Shown here: in pieces, positions 14,954-24,117 of the stretch
How positions within the stretch are numbered: the first letter of the stretch is position 1
Layout of the letters: each line of letters starts with the position of its first letter
Source: Bradyrhizobium sp. URHD0069
GTDB lineage: Bacteria; Pseudomonadota; Alphaproteobacteria; Rhizobiales; Xanthobacteraceae
Assembly: GCF_000701345.1 (NCBI RefSeq)
Contig: NZ_JNIJ01000027.1
Coordinates: 1-64,000 of the forward strand
Direction: 5' to 3'
DNA length: 64,000 nucleotides
Translations under genes and position numbers: made by a program
Notes under the pieces: model-generated
Told to the model about the DNA's origin: nothing
Database searches by the model: none
What the model saw: only the letters and a program-made list of their open reading frames with translations

Positions 14954-17227
14954 ATGGGGCGGGTTTTACGGATCAAGTTACGCATACGCCGCTTCACGCG
15001 ACGCCATCCGTGGCTTGTTTTCGCGATCCGCTCGTTCATCATCTTCTCTGCCGCCTTCGGCGGCGCCAGTGGATTCATCGCCGGCAGCTTGTCCGACAAC
15101 TCCGGTTATGACCCCCACGCCTTTGCGACCGGAATCAGCTTCCTGTTCGCGATAGCTTGCGTCGCACTCGCCACCCTAAGCTTTCGGCTGCGCTGGATGC
15201 GCCGGAAATTTCGCAAGCTCGCGCTCCACAACGAAACGCTCGCCGACCGCAATTGGGAACTGCAGGAGGCCGAGCAGCGCGCCCGCAGCCTGTTCGAATC
15301 GCAAGGCGACCTTATCGTGCTGCGCGACGCCGAGGGCTGCATCACCTTCGTCAACGACGCCTATTGCGAACTCGCCAAACAGCCGCGCGGCGCGCTGATC
15401 GGCAGCCGCTCTGGACTCGAAGTGATTGAGCAAGGCGACACCGCGCTTGAGGCCGACGGCACACGGATCCATGACCAGAAGATTGCAACTGCGCTCGGAC
15501 CGCGATGGATCGCATGGCGCGAAGGCCTGGTCCGCAGCGATGCAGGCCGGCCTGCGGAGATGCAATGCGTCGGCCGCGACGTCACCGACCGCACCGAGAC
15601 CGAACGCGCGCTCGCCGAGGCGCGCGATCAGGCCGACGCCGCCAACCGCGCCAAGTCGCGCTTTCTCGCGGTGGCCTCTCACGAAATTCGCACGCCGCTC
15701 AACGGCATCATCGGCATGAGCGGATTGCTTCTGGATACGCCGCTGACGCCCGAGCAGATGACCTATGCCAAGGCCGTAAAGACCTCGGGCGACGCGCTGC
15801 TCTCGCTGATCGAGGAACTGTTGGACTATTCCAAGATCGAGGCCGGCAAGATCGACCTCGAGCACCGGCCGTTCGCGCTGGCCGCATTGATCGAGGACAT
15901 CACCGAACTGCTGGCGCCGCGGGCGCAGGTGAGACAACTCGAGATCGCGGCCTATGTCGACGAGCGGCTACCGACGAAAGTGGTCGGCGATGCGGCGCGG
16001 CTGCGACAGGTGCTGCTCAATCTCGCCGGCAATGCGATCAAGTTCACCCCGACCGGCGGCGTGGCGCTGATTGTCGAGCCCGGCATCTGGCCCAATGAAA
16101 TCAGCTTCCTGGTGCGCGACACCGGCATCGGCATCGCGCCGGAAGCGCAGCAAAGGATCTTTCGCGAGTTCGAGCAGGCCGACGAGCGCATCGCCCGCAA
16201 CTATGGCGGCACCGGCCTTGGCTTGAGCATCAGCGAACGGATCGTCAAGCGAATGGGTGGCCGCATCACGCTGGAAAGCCAGCCGGGTGTCGGCTCGACA
16301 TTCGAGGTGTCGGTTCCGCTGCCCCCCGACGGCCATGACGGCGAAAGAGAAGCCAACGAACAAATAGCCTTCACGGCGCCGGATTTGAGCGGCCAGGCGA
16401 TCCTGCTGGTGTCGCCTCAAAGTATCGAGGCATCGCTGGTCGCCCGGCGGCTGCAGCGCTGGGGCGGCCAGACCTGCCTGGTGTCCGATATCGCGGTGGC
16501 GCAGGCTCTGTTGCCGGAACGATCCTGGCACGCCGTTCTGCTCGATCACGCCCTGGGCGCTAAAGATATCGAGGCGCTCGCTGACGCCGCCCGCCCTTTC
16601 GCCCCGCAGCGGATCGTGCTGTTCACGCCTGCGGCGCGGCACGAGTTGCAACTCTCCTCCACCTCCTCGGCTTTCACCGGCTACCTGGTGAAGCCATTGC
16701 GCGTGGCGTCGCTCGCGGCCCGCCTGACGATGGCGCCCGAGGTGCTTGCGCCGAAGCTTGCCGGCAATGCCGCGATCGAGGCGCCCGACCATGTCGAGAT
16801 GCCGCCAACCGCGCCGGCGCGAGGTCTTTCCATCCTGGTCGCCGAAGACAACGAGATCAACGCGCTATTGGTGCGTTCGCTTTTGTCGCGATTGGGGCAT
16901 CATGCCGTCATCACCACCGACGGCGAAGCGGCGTTGGAATCCTGGCTGGCAGCCAACGCCGCGGCCGCGCCCTATGATCTCATTCTGATGGATATCCAGA
17001 TGCCGCAACTCGACGGCATCGAAACCACCAAGCGTATCCGCGCTTACGAGGCCGAACAGCCGGGCCGCCGGACGCCGATCCTCGCCCTCACCGCGAATAC
17101 GCTGGTCGAGGATCGCTACGCCTGCTTCGAATCCGGAATGGATGGCTTTCTGATCAAGCCGCTCGACCGCGAAAAGCTCGCCGAGGCGCTTGCAGGCCTG
17201 GCAGCCTCGCGGCATCTCGCCGCCTGA
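14954..17227 (+). CDS. Hybrid sensor histidine kinase with PAS and two receiver domains
   Basis: 757 residues. Two membrane helices (about 20-45 and 57-78) are followed by a PAS domain (about 108-215), the HisKA dimerisation domain with His243 in ASHEIRTPLNGIIG, and the HATPase domain (N-box LLNLAGNAIKFTP, G1 RDTGIGIAP, G2 GGTGLGLSIS). Next is a degenerate receiver (about 475-600) lacking the acidic pair, then a complete receiver (from 625) with EDNE and phosphoacceptor Asp680 in LMDIQMPQLDG. Such proteins run an intramolecular phosphorelay and hand phosphate to an Hpt protein, which is not encoded nearby. The signal is unknown. Confidence 0.9.
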   Translation: MGRVLRIKLRIRRFTRRHPWLVFAIRSFIIFSAAFGGASGFIAGSLSDNSGYDPHAFATGISFLFAIACVALATLSFRLRWMRRKFRKLALHNETLADRNWELQEAEQRARSLFESQGDLIVLRDAEGCITFVNDAYCELAKQPRGALIGSRSGLEVIEQGDTALEADGTRIHDQKIATALGPRWIAWREGLVRSDAGRPAEMQCVGRDVTDRTETERALAEARDQADAANRAKSRFLAVASHEIRTPLNGIIGMSGLLLDTPLTPEQMTYAKAVKTSGDALLSLIEELLDYSKIEAGKIDLEHRPFALAALIEDITELLAPRAQVRQLEIAAYVDERLPTKVVGDAARLRQVLLNLAGNAIKFTPTGGVALIVEPGIWPNEISFLVRDTGIGIAPEAQQRIFREFEQADERIARNYGGTGLGLSISERIVKRMGGRITLESQPGVGSTFEVSVPLPPDGHDGEREANEQIAFTAPDLSGQAILLVSPQSIEASLVARRLQRWGGQTCLVSDIAVAQALLPERSWHAVLLDHALGAKDIEALADAARPFAPQRIVLFTPAARHELQLSSTSSAFTGYLVKPLRVASLAARLTMAPEVLAPKLAGNAAIEAPDHVEMPPTAPARGLSILVAEDNEINALLVRSLLSRLGHHAVITTDGEAALESWLAANAAAAPYDLILMDIQMPQLDGIETTKRIRAYEAEQPGRRTPILALTANTLVEDRYACFESGMDGFLIKPLDREKLAEALAGLAASRHLAA

Positions 17228-17397
17228 AGCGCCACCCGCCTGTCGTTGCGACGAGCGTCAGCGACGAAGCGAACCATCCGCACACCCGCGTCACACGCCG
17301 ACAAAGGCGGTGTCACATGGCTGTCGAATGGCCGTGATTTCTGAACCTCGAAGACCGCACCGATTCGGCAAGGGATGCAGGCGGTCGCGAGGATTCT

Positions 17398-18354
17398 ATG
17401 CACGGCGACCAGCTGGCGCGATCGGCGCAGCGCCTGATTCAGATGTTGCGGCCGGAGAATGTCGGGACCGCAGCGCAGACGGCAATGACCTGGTTCAAGC
17501 CGCTGCCGGCTCCATCCGGCGCTATCGGGCCGAGGTTTCCGATTTTTCCTGCCACGCTCGGGCGACTCGGCGCGCTCGAGGTGCGGCTGGCCGAGGGCAA
17601 ACGCGAGGTGAAGCGCGCCCAGAAGCTGCGCTATCGCGTGTTCTACAGGGACGGCACCGCCATTGCCGACGCCGCCACATTGCTGGCGCGCCGCGACAAG
17701 GACGCGTTCGACAAGATTTGCGATCATCTCTTGGTGATCGATCACGCCGCCAAGCCATCGATGAGCGGGAAGCAGCCGGTGGTCGGTACCTACCGCCTGC
17801 TGCGCCAGGATGTGGCGGAAGACCATGGCGGCTTTTATACCGGAGACGAGTTCGATATCGCCGGCCTGATCGATCGCCATGCGGACTTGCGTTTTCTTGA
17901 GCTCGGACGATCCTGCGTGCTGCCGCCCTACCGAGGCAAGCGCACCGTCGAATTGCTGTGGCACGGGATCTGGAGCTATGTCCGCCAGCATCGGCTCGAT
18001 GTCATGATCGGCTGCGCCAGCTTCGAGGGCACCGATCCCGACCGGCTGGCACTGCCGCTGTCGTTTCTGCATCACTACGCGCAAGCCCCGGAAGCCTGGC
18101 GCGCTGCCGCGCATCCTTCGCGCCGTGTCGAGATGAACCGCATGGCCAGGGAGGCGATCAGTCCGAAGGCCGCGCTGCACGAGCTGCCGCCTCTGATCAA
18201 GGGCTATTTGCGCTTAGGGGCCTATATCGGCGACGGCGCCGTCATCGACCATCAGTTCGGCACCACGGATGTGCTGATCGTGATGCCGGTCGCAGCGATC
18301 AGTGCGCGCTACATCGAGCATTTCGGCGGCGATACGTCGCGACACGCGGCCTAG
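17398..18354 (+). CDS. OlsB-like acyl-ACP-dependent GNAT N-acyltransferase
   Basis: 318 residues. The central part (residues 60-250) matches the hemolysin-like GNAT family that includes OlsB: VKRAQKLRYRVFY, GTYRLLRQDVAE, LELGRSCVLPPYRGKRTVELLW, and MIGCASFEGTDP. OlsB makes lyso-ornithine lipid by transferring a 3-hydroxyacyl chain to ornithine. No OlsA partner lies next to it. The start at 17398 adds a proline-rich leader of about 55 residues before the conserved part, so a later start is possible. Function as ornithine acyltransferase is the best family guess. Confidence 0.75.
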   Translation: MHGDQLARSAQRLIQMLRPENVGTAAQTAMTWFKPLPAPSGAIGPRFPIFPATLGRLGALEVRLAEGKREVKRAQKLRYRVFYRDGTAIADAATLLARRDKDAFDKICDHLLVIDHAAKPSMSGKQPVVGTYRLLRQDVAEDHGGFYTGDEFDIAGLIDRHADLRFLELGRSCVLPPYRGKRTVELLWHGIWSYVRQHRLDVMIGCASFEGTDPDRLALPLSFLHHYAQAPEAWRAAAHPSRRVEMNRMAREAISPKAALHELPPLIKGYLRLGAYIGDGAVIDHQFGTTDVLIVMPVAAISARYIEHFGGDTSRHAA

Positions 18355-18387
18355 TACCGGCTGGTTGATTTCAAAATGCGGTGGCTT

Positions 18388-18476
18388 CATCCTTCGAGAC
18401 GGCCGTGTTGCGGCCTCCTCAGGATGAGGTCATCCTCATGGTGAGGAGCGCGGCAACGCCGCGCGTCTCGAACCAC
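18388..18476. repeat. Palindromic intergenic repeat, family 1
   Basis: Two inverted arms: catccttcgagacggc with cctcctcaggatgagg on the left, and cctcatggtgaggagcgcgg with gcgcgtctcgaacca on the right. The same family recurs, more diverged, at 52482-52581, and a partial arm lies at 14139-14172. It sits between the convergent olsB-like and coaA genes. Confidence 0.7.
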
Positions 18477-18518
18477 GTGGCCGTCGATACCTGGTCGTGC
18501 ACCGCTATTGCCGAGATG

Positions 18519-19475
18519 TTACAGCCGCCGCAGCGCCACTGTTTCAACCACGTGATCCGCGCCTTTCTTCAGGATCAGCGTCGCGCGCGGTCGTGTCGGC
18601 AAAATATTCTCCTCGAGATTGGCGAGGTTGGTGCGCTCCCAGATCGCCAGCGCGGTGGCGGTGGCTTCCTCGTCGGAGAGCGGCGCGTAGCGATGGAAAT
18701 ACGATCGCGGATCGTGAAACGCGGTGTCCCGGAGCGCCAGGAACCGTCTGATGTACCATTCGCGCAGCACCGCTTCGTCGGCATCGATATAGACGGAGAA
18801 ATCGAAGAAATCCGAAACGACGGGAACAGCCTTGCCATCGCGCGGCAGCCGGCCGGTCTGCAGAACGTTGACGCCTTCGACGATCAGGATATCGGGCCGG
18901 TCGATCTCGATCCATTCATTCGGAATGATGTCATAGGTCAAATGCGAATAGACCGGCGCCCGCACCGGCCGCCGGCCCGCCTTGATGTCGCTCAAAAACG
19001 CCAGCAGCGTCGGCAGATCATAGCTCTCGGGAAAACCCTTTTTTTGCATCAGGCCTTGCCGCTCGAGCGCGGCATTCGGAAACAGAAAGCCGTCCGTGGT
19101 CACCAGGTCGACCTTTGGCCGCGGCGACCATCGCGCCAACAGCGCCTGCAGCACGCGCGCGGTGGTCGATTTGCCGACCGCCACCGATCCGGCGACGCCG
19201 ATAATGTAGGGCATCTTGCGGTCTTCGATGCCGAGAAAGCGCCGTTGCGCGTAATACAGCCGCTGCGTGGCATCGACATAGATCGACAATAGACGCGACA
19301 GCGGCAGATAGATCTCCTCGACCTCCTGGAGATCGAGCCGGTCGTGCATCGATCGCAGCTTCGCGATCTCCTCGGCCTCGAGCGTCATCGGCGTATCGTC
19401 GCGCAGCCGCGCCCATTGCTCCCGGGAGAATATCCGATACGGATTATACTGCTGCTCCGTCGCCCGCATATCCAT
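18519..19475 (-). CDS. coaA: Type I pantothenate kinase
   Basis: 318 residues from the ATG at 19475 (MDMRATEQQYNPYRIFSREQ); the frame extends further but without conserved sequence. It phosphorylates pantothenate, the first step of coenzyme A synthesis. Visible are the P-loop GVAGSVAVGKSTTARVLQ, the VDLVTTDGFLFPN block with the catalytic Asp, SHLTYDII, and DILIVEGVNVLQ. It is the last gene of the his cluster on this strand, 72 nt after hisE, as is common in rhizobia. Confidence 0.95.
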   Translation of the reverse strand: MDMRATEQQYNPYRIFSREQWARLRDDTPMTLEAEEIAKLRSMHDRLDLQEVEEIYLPLSRLLSIYVDATQRLYYAQRRFLGIEDRKMPYIIGVAGSVAVGKSTTARVLQALLARWSPRPKVDLVTTDGFLFPNAALERQGLMQKKGFPESYDLPTLLAFLSDIKAGRRPVRAPVYSHLTYDIIPNEWIEIDRPDILIVEGVNVLQTGRLPRDGKAVPVVSDFFDFSVYIDADEAVLREWYIRRFLALRDTAFHDPRSYFHRYAPLSDEEATATALAIWERTNLANLEENILPTRPRATLILKKGADHVVETVALRRL

Positions 19476-19547
19476 GACGCCGTCCCTACTTATTACGTTG
19501 CGACATGACCCGCTCGGAAAACCGCTTCCCCTTTTGAGGATCACGTC

Positions 19548-19871
19548 CTAGTCGCGCTTGCGCGCGGCCTTCTCGTCCAGTCCGGACATCGTCGTGCGCT
19601 GCGCCAGCGCGGCTTCGACATCCTCAAGCTTCACGTCGCGCGACTTCAAAAGCACCAACAGGTGAAACAGCAGGTCGGCGCTTTCGGCGATGAGCTGGTC
19701 GCGATCGTTCTCGACCGCGGCGATCACGGTTTCGACCGCCTCCTCACCCAATTTCTTGGCGCAATGCTCGGAACCCTTGTCCAGCAGTTTGCGGGTATAG
19801 GACGCCTCTCCTCCCGACGCCGCGCGGGCATCGATGGTGGCGGCGAGATCATGGATCGTGAAACGCGACAT
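19548..19871 (-). CDS. hisE: Phosphoribosyl-ATP pyrophosphohydrolase
   Basis: 107 residues. It hydrolyses phosphoribosyl-ATP to phosphoribosyl-AMP, step 2 of histidine synthesis, in the cytoplasm. The all-alpha NTP pyrophosphohydrolase metal motif is visible as KKLGEEAVETVIAAVENDRD followed by ESADLLFHLLVLL. It is a stand-alone HisE, not fused to HisI. It lies between hisF and coaA on the same strand. Confidence 0.95.
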   Translation of the reverse strand: MSRFTIHDLAATIDARAASGGEASYTRKLLDKGSEHCAKKLGEEAVETVIAAVENDRDQLIAESADLLFHLLVLLKSRDVKLEDVEAALAQRTTMSGLDEKAARKRD

Positions 19872-19943
19872 CAACTCAACTCACGCGCAGGACGGAGCGC
19901 TGTTTATTCCAACGGGATTTAGCACTTCTGTCACCGGGAGTCG

Positions 19944-20720
19944 TCAGGGATCAAGCCGCATCGGCAGCCCGGCGCGCACCATATGGTCCTTGGCTTGGCG
20001 TATGGTAAATTCCCCAAAGTGGAAGATCGAGGCCGCCAGCACCGCGGTGGCGTGCCCCTTGCGGATACCGTCGACCAGATGGTCGAGATTGCCGACGCCG
20101 CCTGACGCGATTACCGGGACAGGGACGCTGTCCGCCACCGCCTGGGTGAGCGGAATGTCAAAGCCCTGCCGGGTGCCGTCGCGATCCATCGAGGTGAGCA
20201 GGATTTCGCCGGCGCCGAGCGAGACGACTTCCTGAGCATATTCGATGGCGTCGATTCCGGTGGAATTGCGTCCGCCATGGGTGAAGATTTCCCAGCGCTC
20301 CGAGCCGCCGCCGCGCTTCACGCGCTTGGCGTCGATCGCCACCACGACGCATTGATCGCCGAATTTCTCGGCCGCCTCTTTGACGAATTCGCGGCGGCTG
20401 ACGGCGGCGCTGTTGATCGAGACCTTGTCGGCGCCGGATCGCAACAGCGTGCGGATATCGTCGATGGTGCGCACGCCGCCGCCCACCGTCAGCGGCATGA
20501 AGCAGGCTTCCGCCGTGCGCCGGACCACGTCCAGCATGGTGCCGCGATTTTCATGGGTTGCGTTAATGTCGAGAAAGCACAGCTCGTCGGCGCCGGCTGC
20601 GTCATAGGCGATCGCCGCTTCCACGGGATCGCCGGCATCCCGCAAATCGACGAAATTGACACCCTTGACGATCCTGCCGTCCTTGACGTCGAGACAGGGA
20701 ATCACGCGCACCTTGAACAT
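19944..20720 (-). CDS. hisF: Imidazole glycerol phosphate synthase cyclase subunit
   Basis: 258 residues from the ATG at 20720 (MFKVRVIPCLDVKDGRIVKG). This TIM barrel pairs with HisH and forms IGP and AICAR from PRFAR and ammonia. Catalytic Asp of strand 1 (CLDVKDG) and Asp of strand 5 (VVAIDAKRV) are present, with phosphate-binding GGVRTIDD and ASGGVGN. The gene is 10 nt downstream of hisA. Confidence 0.96.
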   Translation of the reverse strand: MFKVRVIPCLDVKDGRIVKGVNFVDLRDAGDPVEAAIAYDAAGADELCFLDINATHENRGTMLDVVRRTAEACFMPLTVGGGVRTIDDIRTLLRSGADKVSINSAAVSRREFVKEAAEKFGDQCVVVAIDAKRVKRGGGSERWEIFTHGGRNSTGIDAIEYAQEVVSLGAGEILLTSMDRDGTRQGFDIPLTQAVADSVPVPVIASGGVGNLDHLVDGIRKGHATAVLAASIFHFGEFTIRQAKDHMVRAGLPMRLDP

Positions 20721-20730
20721 CAAGAACCTC

Positions 20731-21471
20731 CTAGGCCGCGGCGCGCGCGGTGCGGATCAGCGCCAGTGCGGCTGATGGATCGAGGCGGCCATCATAGAGC
20801 GCGCGGCCCGCTATCGCCCCGGCCAGCTTCTTGGCGCGCGGTGTCAGCAGCGCTTTCACATCGTCGATCGAGGCGAAGCCGCCCGAAGCGATGACGGGAA
20901 TGGAAATGCGCTCGGCCAGCGCAATGGTCGCGTCGAGATTGAGCCCCTTCAGCAGACCGTCGCGGGCAATGTCGGTGAAGATGATCGCGGCGACGCCGGC
21001 ATCCTCGAATCGCTCCGCGATTTCGAGCGCCGTAACCTCCGAGGTCTCCGCCCAGCCCTCGACCGCGACTTTGCCGTCACGCGCGTCGAGGCCTACCGCG
21101 ACGCGGCCCGGAAATTTCTTCGCGGCGGTTTTTACAAGCTCAGGATCGCGCACCGCCGCGGTACCGATGATGACCCGCGCAACGCCCCTGGCGAGCCAGG
21201 CCTCGACCGTGCTGAGATCGCGGATACCGCCGCCGAGCTGCACCGGCATGGTGACCGCCCCAAGCATCGCCTCGACGGCATGCGCATTCATCGGCTTGCC
21301 GGCAAAGGCACCATCGAGGTCGACCACATGCAGGTATTCGAATCCCTGCGCGGCAAAGGCGCGGGCTTGCGCCGCCGGATCGAGGTTGAACACGGTCGCA
21401 CGCGCCATGTCCCCTTGTTCGAGGCGCACGCACTGGCCGTTCTTCAGGTCGATCGCGGGGAAGAGGATCAC
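20731..21471 (-). CDS. hisA: ProFAR isomerase
   Basis: About 246 residues. I take the GTG at 21471 as the start because it gives VILFPAIDLKNGQCVRL, the usual beginning, and forms a GTGA overlap with the hisH stop; another GTG at 21480 would add three residues. The TIM barrel has catalytic Asp in PAIDLKNG, Asp of strand 5 (VGLDARDG), and phosphate sites GGGIRDLST and ASGGFAS. It isomerises ProFAR to PRFAR. Confidence 0.94.
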   Translation of the reverse strand: MILFPAIDLKNGQCVRLEQGDMARATVFNLDPAAQARAFAAQGFEYLHVVDLDGAFAGKPMNAHAVEAMLGAVTMPVQLGGGIRDLSTVEAWLARGVARVIIGTAAVRDPELVKTAAKKFPGRVAVGLDARDGKVAVEGWAETSEVTALEIAERFEDAGVAAIIFTDIARDGLLKGLNLDATIALAERISIPVIASGGFASIDDVKALLTPRAKKLAGAIAGRALYDGRLDPSAALALIRTARAAA

Positions 21472-22118
21472 GGTTTCCACTTCAGGAAATTCGAAATCAG
21501 AGCCAGCCCAAAACGCTGGCTCTTCTCCGGGTGGAACTGGGTGCCAATCGCGGTGTCCCTGGCGACGATCGCCGTCACCGGGCCGCCGTAATCCGCGCGC
21601 GCCAGCACGTCGGCCTCGTTGGCCGCGTTAAGGTGATAGGAGTGCACGAAATAGGCGTGGCGACCCTTCGGCCCGAGCGGCAGCCGCTCGAGCACCGGAT
21701 GCTCGCGGATCAGATCGAGCGTATTCCAGCCCATATGCGGGACTTTCAAATTTTCCTCGCGCGGCGAAATCTTTTCGACGTCGCCTTCGATCCAGTTGAA
21801 TCCGTCGGTCGTGACGTGCTCCTTGCCGCGGGTCGCCATCAACTGCATGCCGACGCAGATGCCGAAGAACGGCCGCGCCTTGTTTCGCACGGCTTCCGTC
21901 ATCGCCTCGAGCATGCCGTCGAGCGCGTCGAGACCGCTGCGGCAATCGGCGAATGCGCCGACGCCGGGCAGCACCACGCGATCGGCGCGATAGACCGTTT
22001 CGGGATCGCGGGTCACCACGATTTTTTCCGGAACCTCCATGCTCCGCGCCGCCCGCTCAAACGCTTTCGCCGCGGAGTGCAGATTGCCGGAACCGTAGTC
22101 GACGATAGCAACGCTCAC
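21468..22118 (-). CDS. hisH: Imidazole glycerol phosphate synthase glutaminase subunit
   Basis: 216 residues with a GTG start. The class I amidotransferase triad is visible: Cys in FFGICVGMQLM, and His and Glu in TQFHPEKSQRFG. PGVGAFADC and VPHMGWN are HisH signatures. It supplies ammonia to HisF. The start overlaps the stop of the DUF2628 gene by 4 nt, and its own stop overlaps hisA. Confidence 0.96.
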   Translation of the reverse strand: MSVAIVDYGSGNLHSAAKAFERAARSMEVPEKIVVTRDPETVYRADRVVLPGVGAFADCRSGLDALDGMLEAMTEAVRNKARPFFGICVGMQLMATRGKEHVTTDGFNWIEGDVEKISPREENLKVPHMGWNTLDLIREHPVLERLPLGPKGRHAYFVHSYHLNAANEADVLARADYGGPVTAIVARDTAIGTQFHPEKSQRFGLALISNFLKWKP

Positions 22119-22645
22119 CGCGACGCTCCCGGTTCAGGAAACAATCCGATGATCTCATTTCCAGGCAACGGCGGCGGCCGCGAAAACGGCTGGCCTGGAA
22201 CGTCCCGCGTCGGTGGCGGCGCGCCGCGATCGACCGCCGTTTGATCGTTGCTCAGGCCGCGCTGTTTGGCCGTCCAGCGATCGAAAAAGCGTCGCTCGGC
22301 TGTCTCCCGGTCGTCGGCCACCACGATATCGATCTGACGCCAGTTGCGCCGCGACAGCGTCCAGCGCCGCAAGGTCGGCGCTTCAAATCCCATCAGCAGC
22401 GCGATCAAAATATTGGCGAGAAAAATCGCCGCCGCGCCCGCGCCGAGGCGCGCCAGTCCGACCTCGACGGCGATCATGACAATGATCCAGCCGATCAGCA
22501 CGAGCCACAGGCGATACCAGACGAGCCACACCGGGCCGAGAACCGCGGCCCAGAAATGAAAGCCGTCGCGGACGAATGCGAATCGTTCGGTCGCAGCGAT
22601 CCCGGCGCCATTCGTCACCGGAGCATGAACTGTAAAAGCCGGCAT
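22115..22645 (-). CDS. DUF2628 domain membrane protein
   Basis: 176 residues from the ATG at 22645 (MPAFTVHAP). The DUF2628 pattern is an N-terminal strand, then FVRDGFHFWAAVLGPVWLVWYRLW and two further hydrophobic segments (VLIGWIIVMIAVEVGLA; IFLANILIALLMGFEA), giving about three membrane helices, then a soluble, proline-rich tail. Function unknown. It sits inside the his operon between hisB and hisH, overlapping hisH by 4 nt; this placement is shared by many Bradyrhizobium-type genomes as far as I recall. Confidence 0.85.
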   Translation of the reverse strand: MPAFTVHAPVTNGAGIAATERFAFVRDGFHFWAAVLGPVWLVWYRLWLVLIGWIIVMIAVEVGLARLGAGAAAIFLANILIALLMGFEAPTLRRWTLSRRNWRQIDIVVADDRETAERRFFDRWTAKQRGLSNDQTAVDRGAPPPTRDVPGQPFSRPPPLPGNEIIGLFPEPGASR

Positions 22646-22671
22646 CGTTACTCTCCGCCGAGAACAAGCAA

Positions 22672-23265
22672 TCAGCTGCCGAGCTGACCCTTGGTGGATG
22701 GCACTTCGCCCGCGGCGCGCGCATCGATCGCGACCGCCGCGCGCAGCGCCCTCGCCAGACCCTTGAAGCAGGATTCGGCGATATGATGGCTGTTCTCGCC
22801 ATATAAGGTCTCGACATGCAATGTCACGCCGGCATTGATCGCAAAGGCGTTGAACCATTCGCGAACCAGTTCGGTATCGAATTGGCCGACCTTGTCGCGC
22901 GGAAACTCCGCCTTGAACACCAGCACCGGCCGGCCCGAAATGTCGAGCACGACCCGCGACAGCGTCTCGTCCATCGGCATGTGGATGCTGGCATAGCGGG
23001 TGATGCCGGCCATGGTGCCGAGCGCCTGCTTCACCGCCTGGCCGAGCGCGATGCCGACATCCTCTGTGGTGTGATGGTGATCGATGTGCAGGTCGCCGAC
23101 CGCCTTAACGGAGATGTCGATGCGCGAATGCCGGGCCAGCAGGTCGAGCATATGGTCGAAGAAGCCGATGCCGGTCGCGACGTTGGACACGCCGGCTCCG
23201 TCGAGGTTCACTGTCACCTCGATGTCGGTCTCTTTGGTCTTGCGCTTGATCGTCGCTACGCGCAT
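22672..23265 (-). CDS. hisB: Imidazoleglycerol-phosphate dehydratase
   Basis: 197 residues from the ATG at 23265 (MRVATIKRKTKETDIEV). This is the monofunctional dehydratase without a phosphatase domain. Metal-binding histidines appear in FFDHMLDLLARHS, DLHIDHHHTTEDVGIALG, and the C-terminal ENSHHIAESCFKGLARAL. First gene of the his cluster on this strand and divergent from hslV. Confidence 0.95.
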   Translation of the reverse strand: MRVATIKRKTKETDIEVTVNLDGAGVSNVATGIGFFDHMLDLLARHSRIDISVKAVGDLHIDHHHTTEDVGIALGQAVKQALGTMAGITRYASIHMPMDETLSRVVLDISGRPVLVFKAEFPRDKVGQFDTELVREWFNAFAINAGVTLHVETLYGENSHHIAESCFKGLARALRAAVAIDARAAGEVPSTKGQLGS

Positions 23266-23553
23266 GAAAAATGCTTTCCCTTGATCGACTCCTTGACCGA
23301 CTCTTGGCCGAAAACGCGGCCCTTTTAACAGGCTCATTCCGCCTTCGCTACTGCGGGATGGCGCGATCGGGGCCGAACTTCGGCCTATGGTGACCGGAAT
23401 CCGGCGCCGCTTTCCGTTCCAACACTTTTGTTGACGCGAACCGGTAACACCCGGATCGCGTCGGAAGCAGGCTTTGGCCCGAAAACGCCTTGAACCACGC
23501 CGATTGTAACCACGTCCGCCAATCCCTAGATTTGGCGGAACGCGAGGTACTCC

Positions 23554-24114
23554 ATGCAGGCATCACCACCCCAATCGCCGGTCTGGCACGGCACAACCAT
23601 TTTGACGGTCCGCAAAGGCAGCAAGGTGGTGATCGGGGGCGACGGTCAGGTCTCGATCGGTCAGACCGTCATCAAATCCAACGCCAAAAAGGTCCGCAAA
23701 CTCGGCAAGGGCGATGTCATCGGCGGTTTTGCCGGCGCCACCGCGGATGCCTTTACGCTGTTCGAGCGGCTGGAAAGCAAGCTTGAGCAATATCCGGGAC
23801 AACTGACCCGCGCGGCGGTCGAGCTTGCCAAGGACTGGCGCACCGACCGCTATTTGCGGCGCTTGGAGGCGATGATGATCGTCGCCGACAAGGATGTGTC
23901 GCTGATTCTGACCGGCACCGGCGACGTTCTGGAGCCGGAAGCCGGCGTGATGGCGATCGGGTCAGGCGGCAACTATGCCTTGGCGGCCGCGCGAGCGCTC
24001 ATCGAGTCCGACAAGGACGCCGAGACCATCGTGCGCCGGTCGCTCGATATCGCCGCCGACATTTGCGTCTATACCAATCGCAACGTGACCATCGAGACGT
24101 TGCAGAGCGGCTGA
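23554..24114 (+). CDS. hslV: ATP-dependent protease HslVU, peptidase subunit
   Basis: 186 residues. The N-terminal nucleophile threonine is in HGTTILTVRKG, exposed after removal of a propeptide of about 13 residues; KSNAKKVRKL, GGFAGATADAF and the GSGGNYALAAARAL segment are typical. It forms the dodecameric chamber of the ClpYQ protease. The 288-nt gap to hisB holds the promoter; CTTGAA near 23489 could be part of a heat-shock -35 but I cannot support a full promoter. Unusually, two acetyltransferase genes separate it from hslU. Confidence 0.95.
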   Translation: MQASPPQSPVWHGTTILTVRKGSKVVIGGDGQVSIGQTVIKSNAKKVRKLGKGDVIGGFAGATADAFTLFERLESKLEQYPGQLTRAAVELAKDWRTDRYLRRLEAMMIVADKDVSLILTGTGDVLEPEAGVMAIGSGGNYALAAARALIESDKDAETIVRRSLDIAADICVYTNRNVTIETLQSG

Positions 24115-24117
24115 TCG

